Source: an uncultured Schlesneria sp. (GTDB lineage Bacteria; Planctomycetota; Planctomycetia; Planctomycetales; Planctomycetaceae). From it: a stretch of DNA of 45,458 nucleotides. The translations under genes and the position numbers were made by a program. This document shows, piece after piece, positions 25,728 to 35,561 of the stretch (the stretch's first letter is position 1; the number at the start of each line of letters is the position of its first letter). The DNA is taken from the NCBI GenBank assembly GCA_903899985.1, contig CAIULL010000224.1, forward strand, positions 1-45,458, in the 5' to 3' direction. Under the pieces are notes generated by a model, which made no database searches, had not been told where the DNA came from, and was given only the letters and a program-made list of their open reading frames with translations.

Positions 25728-26426
25728 TCACTCTTCCTGTTTACCGCTTGTCAGCTGCAGCCGATCAGGACTGTTCTGTCGCGAGGGATCGCGAAAAGCG
25801 ACCATGGACGGAAGCTCTTGATTGAGCTGACCGGGTTGAGAAGGAATCGTCTTTTTCATCTCGGTTCTCGCCGATCCGTACTGGTACGGTCCAAATCCGA
25901 AGACGAAAACATTCGTATCGTCTGCCAGCGAAGCGGATACGCCGCCCGCTCCGAGCATTTCGTGCGTTTTTGTGTCGTACGCGACCAGGCCGATTTTGGC
26001 GAGTGCTGACTGTCGAGATTTCTGCCAGAGTCGAACTTCGGGCAAGGTCAGCATCCCGGGCAACACAATTTCCGGGCATCCGACATAGGAATCGGCGTTG
26101 TCTGTACCGACACCGCCGCTTCGCATTTCGATGACAACATCAGCTTCTTCAGGCTTGGTGGCGATGGCAGCACCGTTCAGCATCAGCCGATGCCGGACCG
26201 ATCCCACGACGTAACCCTTGTCGATACAGTCCAGATATTTGTCTTCAACAAACACTCGTGCCCCCTGGAAGGGGGTGAAATCGCATTTGGCGAGTGACTG
26301 ATCGACAGCACCCGAGATCAGGATTTGTTCGCGTGCCGTTCGTGCGGTATCCGTTCGTTTTACGGAAGAACAACCGATCGCCAGCGGCGCGAAGACCAAA
26401 GCCAATACGAGTAGACGACATGACAT
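25728..26426 (-). CDS. Planctomycete lipoprotein (DUF6655-like)
   Basis: The 232-residue protein has a lipoprotein signal peptide with lipobox LAIGC (Cys at 19) and the sequence SSVKRTDTARTAREQILISG after it, a start typical of the DUF6655 family. Residues about 30-190 form one globular domain (GARVFVEDKYLDCIDKGYVV, EEADVVIEMRSGGVGTDN, KIGLVAYDTKTHEMLGAGG). The C-terminal 40 residues are polar and low in order. Family members are membrane-anchored planctomycete proteins without known function. GAGGT lies about 8 bases before the ATG. It is divergent from panD, with a strong hairpin between. Confidence 0.75.
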   Translation of the reverse strand: MSCRLLVLALVFAPLAIGCSSVKRTDTARTAREQILISGAVDQSLAKCDFTPFQGARVFVEDKYLDCIDKGYVVGSVRHRLMLNGAAIATKPEEADVVIEMRSGGVGTDNADSYVGCPEIVLPGMLTLPEVRLWQKSRQSALAKIGLVAYDTKTHEMLGAGGVSASLADDTNVFVFGFGPYQYGSARTEMKKTIPSQPGQLNQELPSMVAFRDPSRQNSPDRLQLTSGKQEE

Positions 26427-26838
26427 TTGCCATACCTCAATTGATCGGTTGGAAGTGACCTTAACGCACGTCGGTTAACGTCGTTGTGATTCGAATGAAT
26501 AAGGGGAATTATGCCGTCGCAGACGAAAGGTCATATCGCTTTGCGACGCGACTTCCTTGTTTGGAAGTCGCGTCGGACCGACTGAGAACGAATTGTCTGA
26601 CGAGCCAGAGGGGAGATTGGCGGCGGATTTTTAACGAACGGCAGAATTTGCGACAAGAGGAATTTTTTTCGATAACGCCGACCTCGAACGTCACCGGCTT
26701 GGACGCGGCGAGCGTTTCGGTCAGAATAGTGACTTACTCAGGTCGCCGATGACCGTAGATCTGAACGATTTCGAGTTGGCGACCCACCAGGTGGTGATGA
26801 CACCACTCCCCACGTAGTCAGTGATAGAACTTTTCAGC
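26427..26838. promoter_or_regulatory. Divergent control region of the lipoprotein gene and panD
   Basis: About 410 bases separate the two divergent genes. It contains a perfect 13-base-pair hairpin, CGACGCGACTTCC/GGAAGTCGCGTCG (26544-26556 and 26563-26575, 6-base loop). A GTGGTG/CACCAC stem with an ATGA loop lies at 26791-26806, about 33 bases before the panD start. The larger hairpin has no T-run, so an operator, an mRNA leader structure or a bidirectional terminator are all possible. Short open frames here look like chance. Confidence 0.45.
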
Positions 26839-27189
26839 ATGCAGCGAATTTTGCTCAAATCGAAGATACACCGTGCGACGGTCACGGACGCTCAATTACA
26901 TTACGAAGGGAGCGTGACAATCGACCACGATTTGATGCTTGCCGCCAATATCGCAGAACACGAACAAGTTCATATTTACGATATTAACAACGGCAACCGA
27001 CTGATCACGTATGCCATCCAGGGACCGGCAGGGAGCGGGACGATTTGCATTAATGGCGCCGCTGCTCATCTGGTTTCACCCGGCAATCTGGTGATTATCG
27101 CCGCTTACGCTCAGTTTAATGAATCCGAAGTGGCAACTCATCGGCCACGAATCGTTCACGTCGATGGCAAAAACCGCAAGACCAAATGA
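26839..27189 (+). CDS. panD: Aspartate 1-decarboxylase precursor
   Basis: The 116-residue protein is a full-length PanD. The self-cleavage site Gly24-Ser25 sits in HYEGSVTID, from which Ser25 becomes the pyruvoyl cofactor. Also conserved are the N-terminal [16 protein letters not shown], the [10 protein letters not shown] loop (Arg and Tyr of the active site) and NGAAAHLV. It decarboxylates L-aspartate to beta-alanine for pantothenate and coenzyme A synthesis in the cytoplasm. ATG 26839 was chosen because the family starts at this Met; an in-frame GTG at 26821 would add six atypical residues. No other pan gene is nearby. Confidence 0.95.
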   Translation: MQRILLKSKIHRATVTDAQLHYEGSVTIDHDLMLAANIAEHEQVHIYDINNGNRLITYAIQGPAGSGTICINGAAAHLVSPGNLVIIAAYAQFNESEVATHRPRIVHVDGKNRKTK

Positions 27190-27331
27190 AGATGCGAGCG
27201 GGGATGCCGTTCTTGCGAGCGTCCTGCAAGAACTGTTGCATCTTGGTTGACATTCTGTCTGGTGCGGTCTAGTTTCGTGCAAAATTCTTGGGTTTTCCCA
27301 CATCATTACCATCCTTTGAAAGGCAACTCCG

Positions 27332-28327
<996 letters not shown>

Positions 28328-28356
28328 ATCTGTCGCTGGAAACGAATGAGTCTTAA

Positions 28357-28398
28357 AACTTAAACCACCGGGGATTCCCGGTGGTTTAAGTTGTTTTT
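28357..28398 (+). terminator. Strong Rho-independent terminator
   Basis: A perfect 16-base-pair stem, AACTTAAACCACCGGG/CCCGGTGGTTTAAGTT (28357-28372 and 28377-28392), with a 4-base loop is followed by GTTTTTG. It is the clearest intrinsic terminator in the window and ends the sugar isomerase transcript. The A-rich base of the stem means it could also work weakly on the other strand. Confidence 0.92.
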
Positions 28399-28417
28399 GC
28401 CCAGGTCAGGGCGATTC

Positions 28418-29407
28418 ATGAATCAATTCGATGAACATGACACCGAAGCTGAACAACGATCCAGCGATTATGACGGCGCATGGAAGGAAACACTCCGATT
28501 CCATTTGATGGAATCGATGAAGGCGTGTTTCCCAAACATTGCTGACCTCATCGATTGGAATCATGACCCGATCTGGCTTGATAAGGAAATCAGTCAGATC
28601 ATCGGGCTGGCGGGACACCGCAACAGCGAAGTGGATGTTCTGTTCAAAGTCCATCTGATCAACGGTCTTGACCAATGGATACTTTGCCATCTCGAGATTC
28701 AGACTTCGTACGAATCAGACTTTGCCTCGCGAATCGATTTGTACAATGCGGGCTTGAAATGGATGTTTCGCCAGGAAGTCATCACTCTGGTCATCCTTGC
28801 TGACCTCAGGCCAAACTGGCGACCGAACGTCTATCATTTTGAGCTAGGTGACTACGGAAGCGATCGTCGATTCCCTGTCTGCAAGTTACTGGACCGCGTC
28901 AGTAGTGATTGGATTGACGACAATTCGCTCGTCGTCCAAGTCGCTCGTGCTCAGATTGCAGCACTGCAAACGGCAAGTGACCCTCACGCGCGCTTCAGTG
29001 CCAAAACACAATTAGTGCGAAACCTCTACACGCTCGGATACAATTCGGATAAAATACGAGAGATATTTCGTTTGATTGATTGGATGATGCGGCTTCGGTC
29101 AGATTTAGACCGAAGATTCAAATCAGAATTGGTTGCATTCGAAGAGGAATTGGAAATGCCTTACGTCACATCAATTGAACGACTGGCCAGGGAAGAAGGT
29201 CGTGTAGAAGGTCGAGAGGAAGGTCGAGAGCAGGGGAGCGCGACGTTATTACTTCGAATCCTCGCAAGACAGTATGGTTCGTTGCCAGAGGACGTTCAAC
29301 GGCAAATCCGTGAGTTGAAGCTTGAACAAAGTCAGGATCTTGGGGAAGCCCTTTTGAGTTTTCAATCGCTCGAAGATCTTCAGAACTGGCTGACAAAATT
29401 GGTTTGA
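28418..29407 (+). CDS. Rpn-family PD-(D/E)XK nuclease (transposase-like)
   Basis: The 329-residue protein belongs to the Rpn/YhgA-like family. The nuclease core runs from about residue 40 to 140: Asp73 in NSEVDVLFKV and E93-x-Q95 in CHLEIQTSY give the D..ExQ variant of the PD-(D/E)XK active site, and a conserved Tyr/Arg-rich helix follows. A tail of EGR/EEGREQG-type repeats (about 255-275) leads to a C-terminal helical region. Rpn proteins nick DNA and promote recombination in tested cases. The start is ATG 28418; upstream TTG codons lie inside the terminator tail. It stands alone between the terminator and the convergent Hsp70 gene. Confidence 0.85.
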   Translation: MNQFDEHDTEAEQRSSDYDGAWKETLRFHLMESMKACFPNIADLIDWNHDPIWLDKEISQIIGLAGHRNSEVDVLFKVHLINGLDQWILCHLEIQTSYESDFASRIDLYNAGLKWMFRQEVITLVILADLRPNWRPNVYHFELGDYGSDRRFPVCKLLDRVSSDWIDDNSLVVQVARAQIAALQTASDPHARFSAKTQLVRNLYTLGYNSDKIREIFRLIDWMMRLRSDLDRRFKSELVAFEEELEMPYVTSIERLAREEGRVEGREEGREQGSATLLLRILARQYGSLPEDVQRQIRELKLEQSQDLGEALLSFQSLEDLQNWLTKLV

Positions 29408-29532
29408 ATTCGAATTAGTACGAGCAAACCCCGGAAGTTTTCAGTTCAATCGGCTCGTTGACCTGCCCATCTGCTGTTTAATAACGGCGGTTCGACCGAA
29501 GGAAGCACAGCAAGCACCCGGGACCGTGTCGA

Positions 29533-31326
29533 TCACGCTTCGGCGTCTTCTCGAACACTGAATTCCAGTTTCCATCGACCACTACCGCGAGTACTGACGC
29601 ACCAGAGTTCCAGCACACCCAGTTCCGTTAATTGTGTGTGGAACTGGACCGGGACATAGTGGTCGTCGATCGCGTCATCCTTTGGAAGAGTCGCCTCCAG
29701 CGAATCGGTTTCCACGATCTCTTGATCGTCCCAGCGTTGCAGCCTGACCCCCGGCTGATCTTCTTTCCGCGTCGACGAACTGAAAAACCGGAAATGAGCC
29801 GGTTGACCAACAATCAGTCCGATGGCATCTGATGGAACGTCGAGTTCGGTCCCCTCCTCCATGCCAAACGGGACCACGCAGAGAGCTCGTAAGGGGCGGG
29901 GCGCTCCTGGTATTGCCAGACCGGCCGTCTCGATTCCGATGTAATAACTTCGAGCCGTTCCGCCACGAATTCGCACCCCACCTTTAACCTTGGCCCAACC
30001 GTAGTAGGCGGCACCGCGCGCAACAGCGTGGTCAAGATCGTGAACTCCCTCAAGCAGTTTCGGCGGTTGATCCGGGAACCATTGCTTCAAAGTTTCCAGA
30101 AGTTGTGTTCGAAACGCATCGGCTTTATACACACCGCCATTAAACAGAACATGTGTCGGGCGAACAGGGCCTCCGTCGTCGGTTCCGTGACTTTGCAGGA
30201 ATGCCGCCAGATGCCGTGTCACTGCCGCGTCAGCTTCGTACGGCAGCCCGATCTCCTGAAACCCGGAAACCCTCTGACGAGCGGGCTTGTCTGTCGATTT
30301 GCATTGAGGGAAGAAGCCGTCGACAAGCAGCTGCAAAACGGCCTCGCGACTGACGTCGACCGTCACGGTTCCACCGATCAACTTACTGCCGCGACCGAGG
30401 ACTGAAATCGGATGCTTTTTCGGACCATCAGGCGACAGCAATGTTTCCTTCGCCTGTCGGCACGAATGCCACAATGAAACGGACTGCCAGGGATCAAGAT
30501 TCACTCCCTTTTTGGCAAACAGACCTGCCACGTAATGAGCCAGCGACAAGTCCATATTGTCGCCTCCGAGTAACAGATGATTACCAACGGCCAATCGTTT
30601 TAACGTTAATTCGCCCGCTTCTTCGCTGACCCCGACCAGGGTCAAGTCTGTTGTTCCACCGCCGACGTCACAAACCAGCAGTGTATCACCCACCTTGAGC
30701 ACTTTTCGCCATCTGTCACCGATAGCTGTCAACCACGCATAGACGGCGGACTGAGGTTCTTCGAGCAGCACCAGTTCATCGGGTAAGCCGGCCGCCGACG
30801 CAGCTTCTCGAGTTAATTCTCGGGCGCTAGCATCAAACGACGCGGGGACCGTCAGTACCACGTGTTGTTCGGCCAAGGGAGCATCTGGATTCGCGGCTTC
30901 CCATGCGGCGACAAGATGCTCCAGATACCTTCGAGTCGCAGTGACGGGTGACACCTTGGGGACATCGTCGCTCGCTCCCCACGGCAGGATGGCTTGATGT
31001 CGATCGATCCGGCTATGACACAACCACGACTTGGCGGCACCGACCGTCCGATCAGGAAGCTCGGCCGATTGGCGCCGAGCCATTTCGCCAACCGCAAAAT
31101 CGCGTCCTGACGCCCAGGGAAGATCGTATGTCCCGGTCGCCCCTTCCTGTTTGCTCGCCAGAAAAAGGAACGATGGCAGCAAATCGCGGGCTTCGACAGC
31201 AGAGGGAGCGACTAATTGAGGGATCGCCAGCAGTTTGACTTCAGGATGCTCGGCATCCAGCGACGCATAAGCAAGAGCGCTGTTCGTGGTGCCGAGATCT
31301 ATTCCGATAATGTACTTGGCAGGCAT
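29533..31326 (-). CDS. Hsp70-like ATPase with short substrate domain
   Basis: The 597-residue protein has a complete actin/Hsp70 ATPase domain: IGIDLGTTNSALAY (phosphate 1), VLTVPASFDASAREL, EEPQSAVYAWL, LLVCDVGGGTTDLTLV (phosphate 2) and VLFNGGVYKADAFR (adenosine motif). After about residue 450 a beta-rich segment resembling a reduced substrate-binding domain follows, and there is no helical lid, so the protein is shorter than canonical DnaK (about 640). Related planctomycete proteins often sit beside a second Hsp70-like gene, which is absent here. It could bind peptides or act as a switch; no partner J-protein or GrpE is near. It lies 57 bases after devB-like 31384 on the same strand and may share its transcript. 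Confidence 0.88.
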   Translation of the reverse strand: MPAKYIIGIDLGTTNSALAYASLDAEHPEVKLLAIPQLVAPSAVEARDLLPSFLFLASKQEGATGTYDLPWASGRDFAVGEMARRQSAELPDRTVGAAKSWLCHSRIDRHQAILPWGASDDVPKVSPVTATRRYLEHLVAAWEAANPDAPLAEQHVVLTVPASFDASARELTREAASAAGLPDELVLLEEPQSAVYAWLTAIGDRWRKVLKVGDTLLVCDVGGGTTDLTLVGVSEEAGELTLKRLAVGNHLLLGGDNMDLSLAHYVAGLFAKKGVNLDPWQSVSLWHSCRQAKETLLSPDGPKKHPISVLGRGSKLIGGTVTVDVSREAVLQLLVDGFFPQCKSTDKPARQRVSGFQEIGLPYEADAAVTRHLAAFLQSHGTDDGGPVRPTHVLFNGGVYKADAFRTQLLETLKQWFPDQPPKLLEGVHDLDHAVARGAAYYGWAKVKGGVRIRGGTARSYYIGIETAGLAIPGAPRPLRALCVVPFGMEEGTELDVPSDAIGLIVGQPAHFRFFSSSTRKEDQPGVRLQRWDDQEIVETDSLEATLPKDDAIDDHYVPVQFHTQLTELGVLELWCVSTRGSGRWKLEFSVREDAEA

Positions 31327-31383
31327 GAGGCCGTTTCTAGGGTCAAATTCCGATGTTAAGCAATATTCTGATTTTCATTGGTT

Positions 31384-32487
31384 TTACTCGACCGGACGTG
31401 CCTGATCAAACGGCTCGGGTTTTGAAGGACTTTCGCTTTCGATCGAAACGTCCACCTGTTGACCGACGTAAACCCCTGATTGTTCCGAATCAATTTCATA
31501 AAGGACTTGAAGAACGCGAGTGTCAATCCGTTCGGTATTGTCACCTGAAAACGCCTTCTTCGGGATCACGTATGGCTCAACCCTGACGAACACGAGTTTC
31601 AATTCTTTATCAGCCGCACCTCGCAGCCTGGCCATCGCCCGGCCCGTCGACTGGAATCGGGGAATGTCCTGTTCGTCGATATCGACTCGAATTCGCAATC
31701 GATCGAGATCGCCAAGCAGAATTAAGGCTTTCGAAGCAGCGGCATTCACGTATTCACCGGGCCGGACGTCAATTTTCAGAATCTGAGCATCGACAGGGGC
31801 TCGGACGAGGCAACGTTCGATCTCGGTTTCCATATCGGCCACGCTGGCGCGGGCCGCTTCGGCTGACGCCTGGGAAACCGTGATATCTGGTTTCCATGAC
31901 CCCGCCTTCAATAATTTATCTTCCGCAACCGCCTGCTGCCATTGCTGATCAGCGGCCAGGAACGTAAAGCGGCTGGAAGTATAATCTTCCTCCGAGATGA
32001 CTCTCTTTCCCAACAATTGCTCATTTCGCTCATAGACGTCTTTGAGGCGGGTGCGATTGGCCTCCGCAATTTTCACCTTGGCTTCGCTGGGAGGAATCTC
32101 TTCTGGTCGCGGCATCTGCTCCAGTCGTTCGAGCTGAGTCTCGGCCAATTTGAGATTGGCCTGCAAGGTACGAAGCTGTGCCCTGAGATGCCGATCATCG
32201 ACACGGAATAGCGGAGTTCCCTTCGTAACTCGCTGGCCCAGCTGTTCGTTGGTGACGCAGACTTCCAACACCACGCCAGCCACCGCTGTCCCTAATGAGA
32301 TGTTTTCGGCGCGAGCCTCGACAAGCCCGGTCGCGGAAATCCCCGATCGAAACGACTGCCGCGGTGGCTCGACGAGCGGAGCAACTTTCGGAAGCTTTTC
32401 GGCGGCGTACAGCAGATGGTAAATCGAAAAAGCAAACAGACATACGGCCAGCACCGGTAAGAAGAAGCTGCGGACGGTCTTGAACAT
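31384..32487 (-). CDS. HlyD/DevB-type periplasmic adaptor
   Basis: The 367-residue protein has an N-terminal membrane anchor (about 5-27: FFLPVLAVCLFAFSIYHLL), a lipoyl-like half (AVAGVVLEVCVTNEQLGQRV, VTKGTPLFRVD), a long coiled-coil hairpin (about 100-190, RLKDVYERNEQLLGKRVISEED), the second lipoyl half (VRAPVDAQILKIDVRPGEYV) and a beta-barrel. This is the order of a membrane fusion protein. It should link the adjacent ABC permease and ATPase to an outer-membrane channel, exporting a lipid, glycolipid or drug-like substrate. The ATG has AGGTGA about 6 bases upstream. It is separated from the ATPase gene by 119 bases. Confidence 0.9.
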   Translation of the reverse strand: MFKTVRSFFLPVLAVCLFAFSIYHLLYAAEKLPKVAPLVEPPRQSFRSGISATGLVEARAENISLGTAVAGVVLEVCVTNEQLGQRVTKGTPLFRVDDRHLRAQLRTLQANLKLAETQLERLEQMPRPEEIPPSEAKVKIAEANRTRLKDVYERNEQLLGKRVISEEDYTSSRFTFLAADQQWQQAVAEDKLLKAGSWKPDITVSQASAEAARASVADMETEIERCLVRAPVDAQILKIDVRPGEYVNAAASKALILLGDLDRLRIRVDIDEQDIPRFQSTGRAMARLRGAADKELKLVFVRVEPYVIPKKAFSGDNTERIDTRVLQVLYEIDSEQSGVYVGQQVDVSIESESPSKPEPFDQARPVE

Positions 32488-32606
32488 AGGTCACCTGCTG
32501 TTATTAACAATTCGTTCAAATAGTAAGAATCAGATTTATTTATTCGCCGACTCACACAGTCGTTACTCGCTTAAAGTTTGTTCTGCCAAGATTTTCATGA
32601 AACGAT

Positions 32607-33374
32607 TTAATGCATTGAGTCATTGTGTCCGTTTGAGCTGCGATCCGGGACTTCGACTTTCGAGACGACTCCGTCATCCATGTGAATGATCGTATCGCCG
32701 AAATTGAAGACACGGTTGTCGTGTGTCACGACGATCACGGCTCGGTCTGGCTGCAAGGCAACTTTTCGTAAAAGCTCCATGACAGTCTGGCCTGAATGAG
32801 CATCCAGAGCAGCGGTCGGTTCGTCGCAAACCAGTAACCGAGGTTCATGAACCAGGGCCCGGGCGATCGCAACTCGTTGCTGCTGGCCACCCGAAAGCTG
32901 GTTCGGCAAAAGATGCATTCGGCTCCCCAGTCCGACTAATGTCAGGATTTTTTTCGCCGCTTCAAAGGCCTGACGACGAGGCTGACCTGCAATGATGAGC
33001 GGCACCGCCGCGTTCTCAATCGCGTTGAGTGTCGGCAATAAGTTGTACTGCTGGAACACAAAACCAATGTTCTTTTGACGAAATCGAACCAGGTTTGACC
33101 CGCTCATATTGATCAGATCTTCACCCAGGACGGACAGCGATCCGCTCGTCGCATTCAGTAGCCCGGCAATAATCGAAATCAGCGTCGTCTTACCACAACC
33201 TGACTGTCCTACCAGCAGTGTCATCTGACCGGGCAACACGTCAAGATCAACACCGCGCAGCGCAACCGTCTTCGTCTCGCCAACTCCAAATTCTTTGACG
33301 ATCTGGCGACATTGAACCGCAAGTTCGCTGGAGCGAGCGGATTGAACAGGTCCCGATTTGGAAACGACGGACAT
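32607..33374 (-). CDS. ABC transporter ATP-binding protein, DevA/LolD type
   Basis: The 255-residue protein has Walker [10 protein letters not shown], the Q-loop [17 protein letters not shown], the signature [15 protein letters not shown], Walker [13 protein letters not shown] and the His-switch VVTHDN. It powers export with the DevC-like permease encoded just upstream; the family handles lipids, lipoproteins or small molecules. The start is ATG 33374, six bases after the permease stop; an in-frame TTG at 33383 is less likely. The C-terminus ([16 protein letters not shown]) is polar and not conserved. Confidence 0.93.
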   Translation of the reverse strand: MSVVSKSGPVQSARSSELAVQCRQIVKEFGVGETKTVALRGVDLDVLPGQMTLLVGQSGCGKTTLISIIAGLLNATSGSLSVLGEDLINMSGSNLVRFRQKNIGFVFQQYNLLPTLNAIENAAVPLIIAGQPRRQAFEAAKKILTLVGLGSRMHLLPNQLSGGQQQRVAIARALVHEPRLLVCDEPTAALDAHSGQTVMELLRKVALQPDRAVIVVTHDNRVFNFGDTIIHMDDGVVSKVEVPDRSSNGHNDSMH

Positions 33375-33379
33375 TCGAA

Positions 33380-34519
33380 TCAACCCCGGAAGACAACGGC
33401 AGGCTCAAGAAACAGAACTTTGCGCAGACTGAAAATGCTCGTCAAAAGAATGATGACCAGAACAGCAAAACCGACACCAGATGCAGCGACTGTCGTCAAG
33501 TGAATCCCCGCCATCGGTGCGATCCGATTCGTGAACGTGAAAAAGATCGCGGTCACTCCCATCCCCAAACCGTAACCAATCCCACTCACAACGCTCGCTT
33601 GAAGTAAAATCATGCCAATCAAACGAGCATTCGTGACCCCCATGGCTTTCAAAGCCCCGAACTGCTTTAAGTTCTCGAGAGTGAACAGGTAAAACGTTTG
33701 TCCGGCAACTGCAGCTCCGACGATGAACCCTAGCGCAATAGTGATTCCAAAATTGATGGGAATGCCGGTCGATCCCAAAAAGTAGTCAATTGTCCGCCAG
33801 AAAAAGCCGTCTTGCGTTAATGCCATCAACGACGTCTGTTCTTCGATTGCTTCACACACCTCCAGCGGATCACGTCCGGCAACCGGCTTAACAAGGATAT
33901 AGTTCATCACGTTACGGTTTGCTGGAAGACATCGTTCAATCTCAGTAAATCGAGTGTAAATGATCGGCAGAGTGGTAAACGGAGCAGACGCTTTACAGAT
34001 CCCTTCAAGAACCACACGGCGATCATTCAGTTGGAATTCCTGTCCGATCCTGAACGGTTGATGGGGCCACATGTATTCGTAACCCGCTTTATCGATGAAC
34101 ACGGCGTTGGGCTTGCTGAGTGAACTCAGTTCCCCGAGAATCATTTCTCTTGGAGAGCCAACCAGCGTGGCATCATCGACGCCGAGCACGACCAAATTTC
34201 GAAAATTTCCATCCGGCAACCGAGCGGTCATATTACTTTTGTGAAACCTGACCGCCCATTCCACACCGGGAACTCCACGAACCCGTTGCAATTCATTTGA
34301 CGGAAGATAGGGCGCTTCGTCGATGTAGCGAACCTTGTTGTCCATGACCCAGATATCAGCATCACGCACATCAATGATCTGGCTGGCAGAACGTGTCACG
34401 ATCCCCATGAAAATGGAAACCTGTTGCGACATCAGCAAAGTGGCGAAAGTAATACTCAGGATCAAACTTAAGTACTTACTTCGGTCGCCAGTCAGCATTC
34501 GTAAAGCAAGCCAATTCAT
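33380..34519 (-). CDS. ABC transporter permease, DevC/FtsX type
   Basis: The 379-residue protein starts MNWLALRMLTGDRSKYLSLI and has the MacB/FtsX topology: one N-terminal membrane helix, a large periplasmic domain (about 45-250, with SRYLPANRNVMNYILV-type segments) and three C-terminal helices (INFGITIALGFIVGAAV, LIGMILLQASVVSGIGYGLG, VGFAVLVIILLTSIF). It ends FLEPAVVFRG as in DevC. Mechanotransmission-type exporters work with an adaptor, supplied by the downstream DevB-like gene. ATG 34519 was chosen; TTG 34537 in the same frame is less likely. The ATPase gene begins 6 bases after the stop, so these two are coupled. Confidence 0.88.
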   Translation of the reverse strand: MNWLALRMLTGDRSKYLSLILSITFATLLMSQQVSIFMGIVTRSASQIIDVRDADIWVMDNKVRYIDEAPYLPSNELQRVRGVPGVEWAVRFHKSNMTARLPDGNFRNLVVLGVDDATLVGSPREMILGELSSLSKPNAVFIDKAGYEYMWPHQPFRIGQEFQLNDRRVVLEGICKASAPFTTLPIIYTRFTEIERCLPANRNVMNYILVKPVAGRDPLEVCEAIEEQTSLMALTQDGFFWRTIDYFLGSTGIPINFGITIALGFIVGAAVAGQTFYLFTLENLKQFGALKAMGVTNARLIGMILLQASVVSGIGYGLGMGVTAIFFTFTNRIAPMAGIHLTTVAASGVGFAVLVIILLTSIFSLRKVLFLEPAVVFRG

Positions 34520-34597
34520 TTCAGCCGATCTTCTCAATCAGTCAGCGGTCGATCATTTTTGAAAAACATGGCAGACAAGCGATCCTCAACAAACAAC

Positions 34598-34616
34598 TCC
34601 GTCGAATTTCGACGGA
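34598..34616. promoter_or_regulatory. 19-base palindrome before the DevC-like gene, candidate TetR operator
   Basis: TCCGTCGAA-T-TTCGACGGA is a perfect 9+9 palindrome around a single centre base. On the minus strand it follows a TTGACA (34624-34619) two bases earlier, as if sitting in a promoter spacer, and it lies 79 bases before the permease start and 23 bases after the TetR stop. An operator for the adjacent TetR protein is plausible; a terminator for the tetR transcript is the alternative, since a T-rich stretch follows. Confidence 0.5.
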
Positions 34617-34638
34617 TTGTCAATTTCTGGCAAAATTT

Positions 34639-35367
34639 TTAACATTCGGCGATGCGCTTTTGTTCCTCAGCAAAGATTTCCGCGCAGATTCGCTGATAAG
34701 TCACTCCGTAATCCCAGTCGGCTCTTAACGGTTTCCATTCGAAACCATCCAGCAAAATATGAATTCCTTTCAAGAGAACCTTGACCGGGTCACAAATCTC
34801 AAATTCCTTCAACATTGGACAGTAATGCAGGGCCGTCATATGCGTCCCCAAAGCCATGGTGAAAACGGAATAGACTAACTCACGTGGATCAACTTCTTTG
34901 GGAAGCTCACCTTGATCGATTCCGGATTGAACGATTCTGACCACACAGCCAAAACAAGCTGATTCCAATCGATCTAACGCTTCTTTTCGTTCAGTTGAAG
35001 CCCGATCTCCGAGGTTTGCAAGCTTGATAATAAACTCTGATCGATAATGATGCGTTTCCAACCGGGAAAAGATTTCATCGGCGACCCCGATTGCCAGCAT
35101 TCGCTCGCGAGACCTCCCCACAAACTTTTCGGCCCTGAGAAACAGCTCAACCCGCCGTTCCATGCTCTCGATCGCCAAAGCCGTGACGAGGTCTTCCTTG
35201 GTCGAAAAGTGCTGATAAATCGTCCCTTTCGAGTACTCGGTCACCTCGGCCAGCTGATCCATGCTTAGCCCGGAATACCCTTGTTCAATCAGCATCTTAC
35301 GGGCGACCTTCAGCAGAAGCTGTTCTCGCTCGCGAATTTCTCGTTGTTTGCGCGTCATTGTTCCCAT
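34639..35367 (-). CDS. TetR/AcrR-family transcriptional regulator
   Basis: The 242-residue protein has an N-terminal TetR DNA-binding domain (about 20-65: ARKMLIEQGYSGLSMDQLAE, TEYSKGTIYQHFSTKEDL). The large helical C-terminal ligand domain carries a HYCPMLKEFEI-type segment and ends in a Trp-rich helix (EWKPLRADWDYGVTYQRI). TetR proteins repress exporter genes until a ligand binds; the gene directly precedes the DevC-DevA-DevB unit on the same strand, which suggests that is its target. ATG 35367 was chosen; TTG-containing frames further up overlap the promoter. The promoter's -10 box lies only 6 bases before this ATG, so the mRNA would be leaderless. Confidence 0.88.
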   Translation of the reverse strand: MGTMTRKQREIREREQLLLKVARKMLIEQGYSGLSMDQLAEVTEYSKGTIYQHFSTKEDLVTALAIESMERRVELFLRAEKFVGRSRERMLAIGVADEIFSRLETHHYRSEFIIKLANLGDRASTERKEALDRLESACFGCVVRIVQSGIDQGELPKEVDPRELVYSVFTMALGTHMTALHYCPMLKEFEICDPVKVLLKGIHILLDGFEWKPLRADWDYGVTYQRICAEIFAEEQKRIAEC

Positions 35368-35373
35368 GCGTCG

Positions 35374-35402
35374 ATTATCAACGGATCGTCGTTTTTTGTC
35401 AA
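35374..35402 (-). promoter_or_regulatory. Near-consensus sigma-70 promoter of the TetR gene
   Basis: On the minus strand TTGACA (35402-35397) and GATAAT (35379-35374) are separated by 17 bases, matching the sigma-70 pattern almost perfectly. The -10 box ends 6 bases before ATG 35367, so the transcript should begin at or next to the start codon. Confidence 0.75.
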
Positions 35403-35462
35403 GTCGTTTTTTTCGATAAACCATCAAGCGACGCAATCACCACTGACGATCCACGTTGAAAC

Positions 35463-35500
35463 GACAATTGTCTTGACGAATGATTCTGCCGAACTATGAT
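35463..35500 (+). promoter_or_regulatory. MarR promoter overlapped by a palindrome
   Basis: TTGACG (35473-35478) and TATGAT (35495-35500), 16 bases apart, form a good promoter reading toward the MarR gene. The perfect 10-base palindrome GACAATTGTC (35463-35472) touches the -35 box and lies between the two divergent promoters. It could be an operator for either regulator. Confidence 0.6.
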
Positions 35501-35561
35501 GATGTGGGTGGCAGATGATGCCGTTGTGCGATTACCTAGTCCGTTCCTGAGGAGATTCGCT

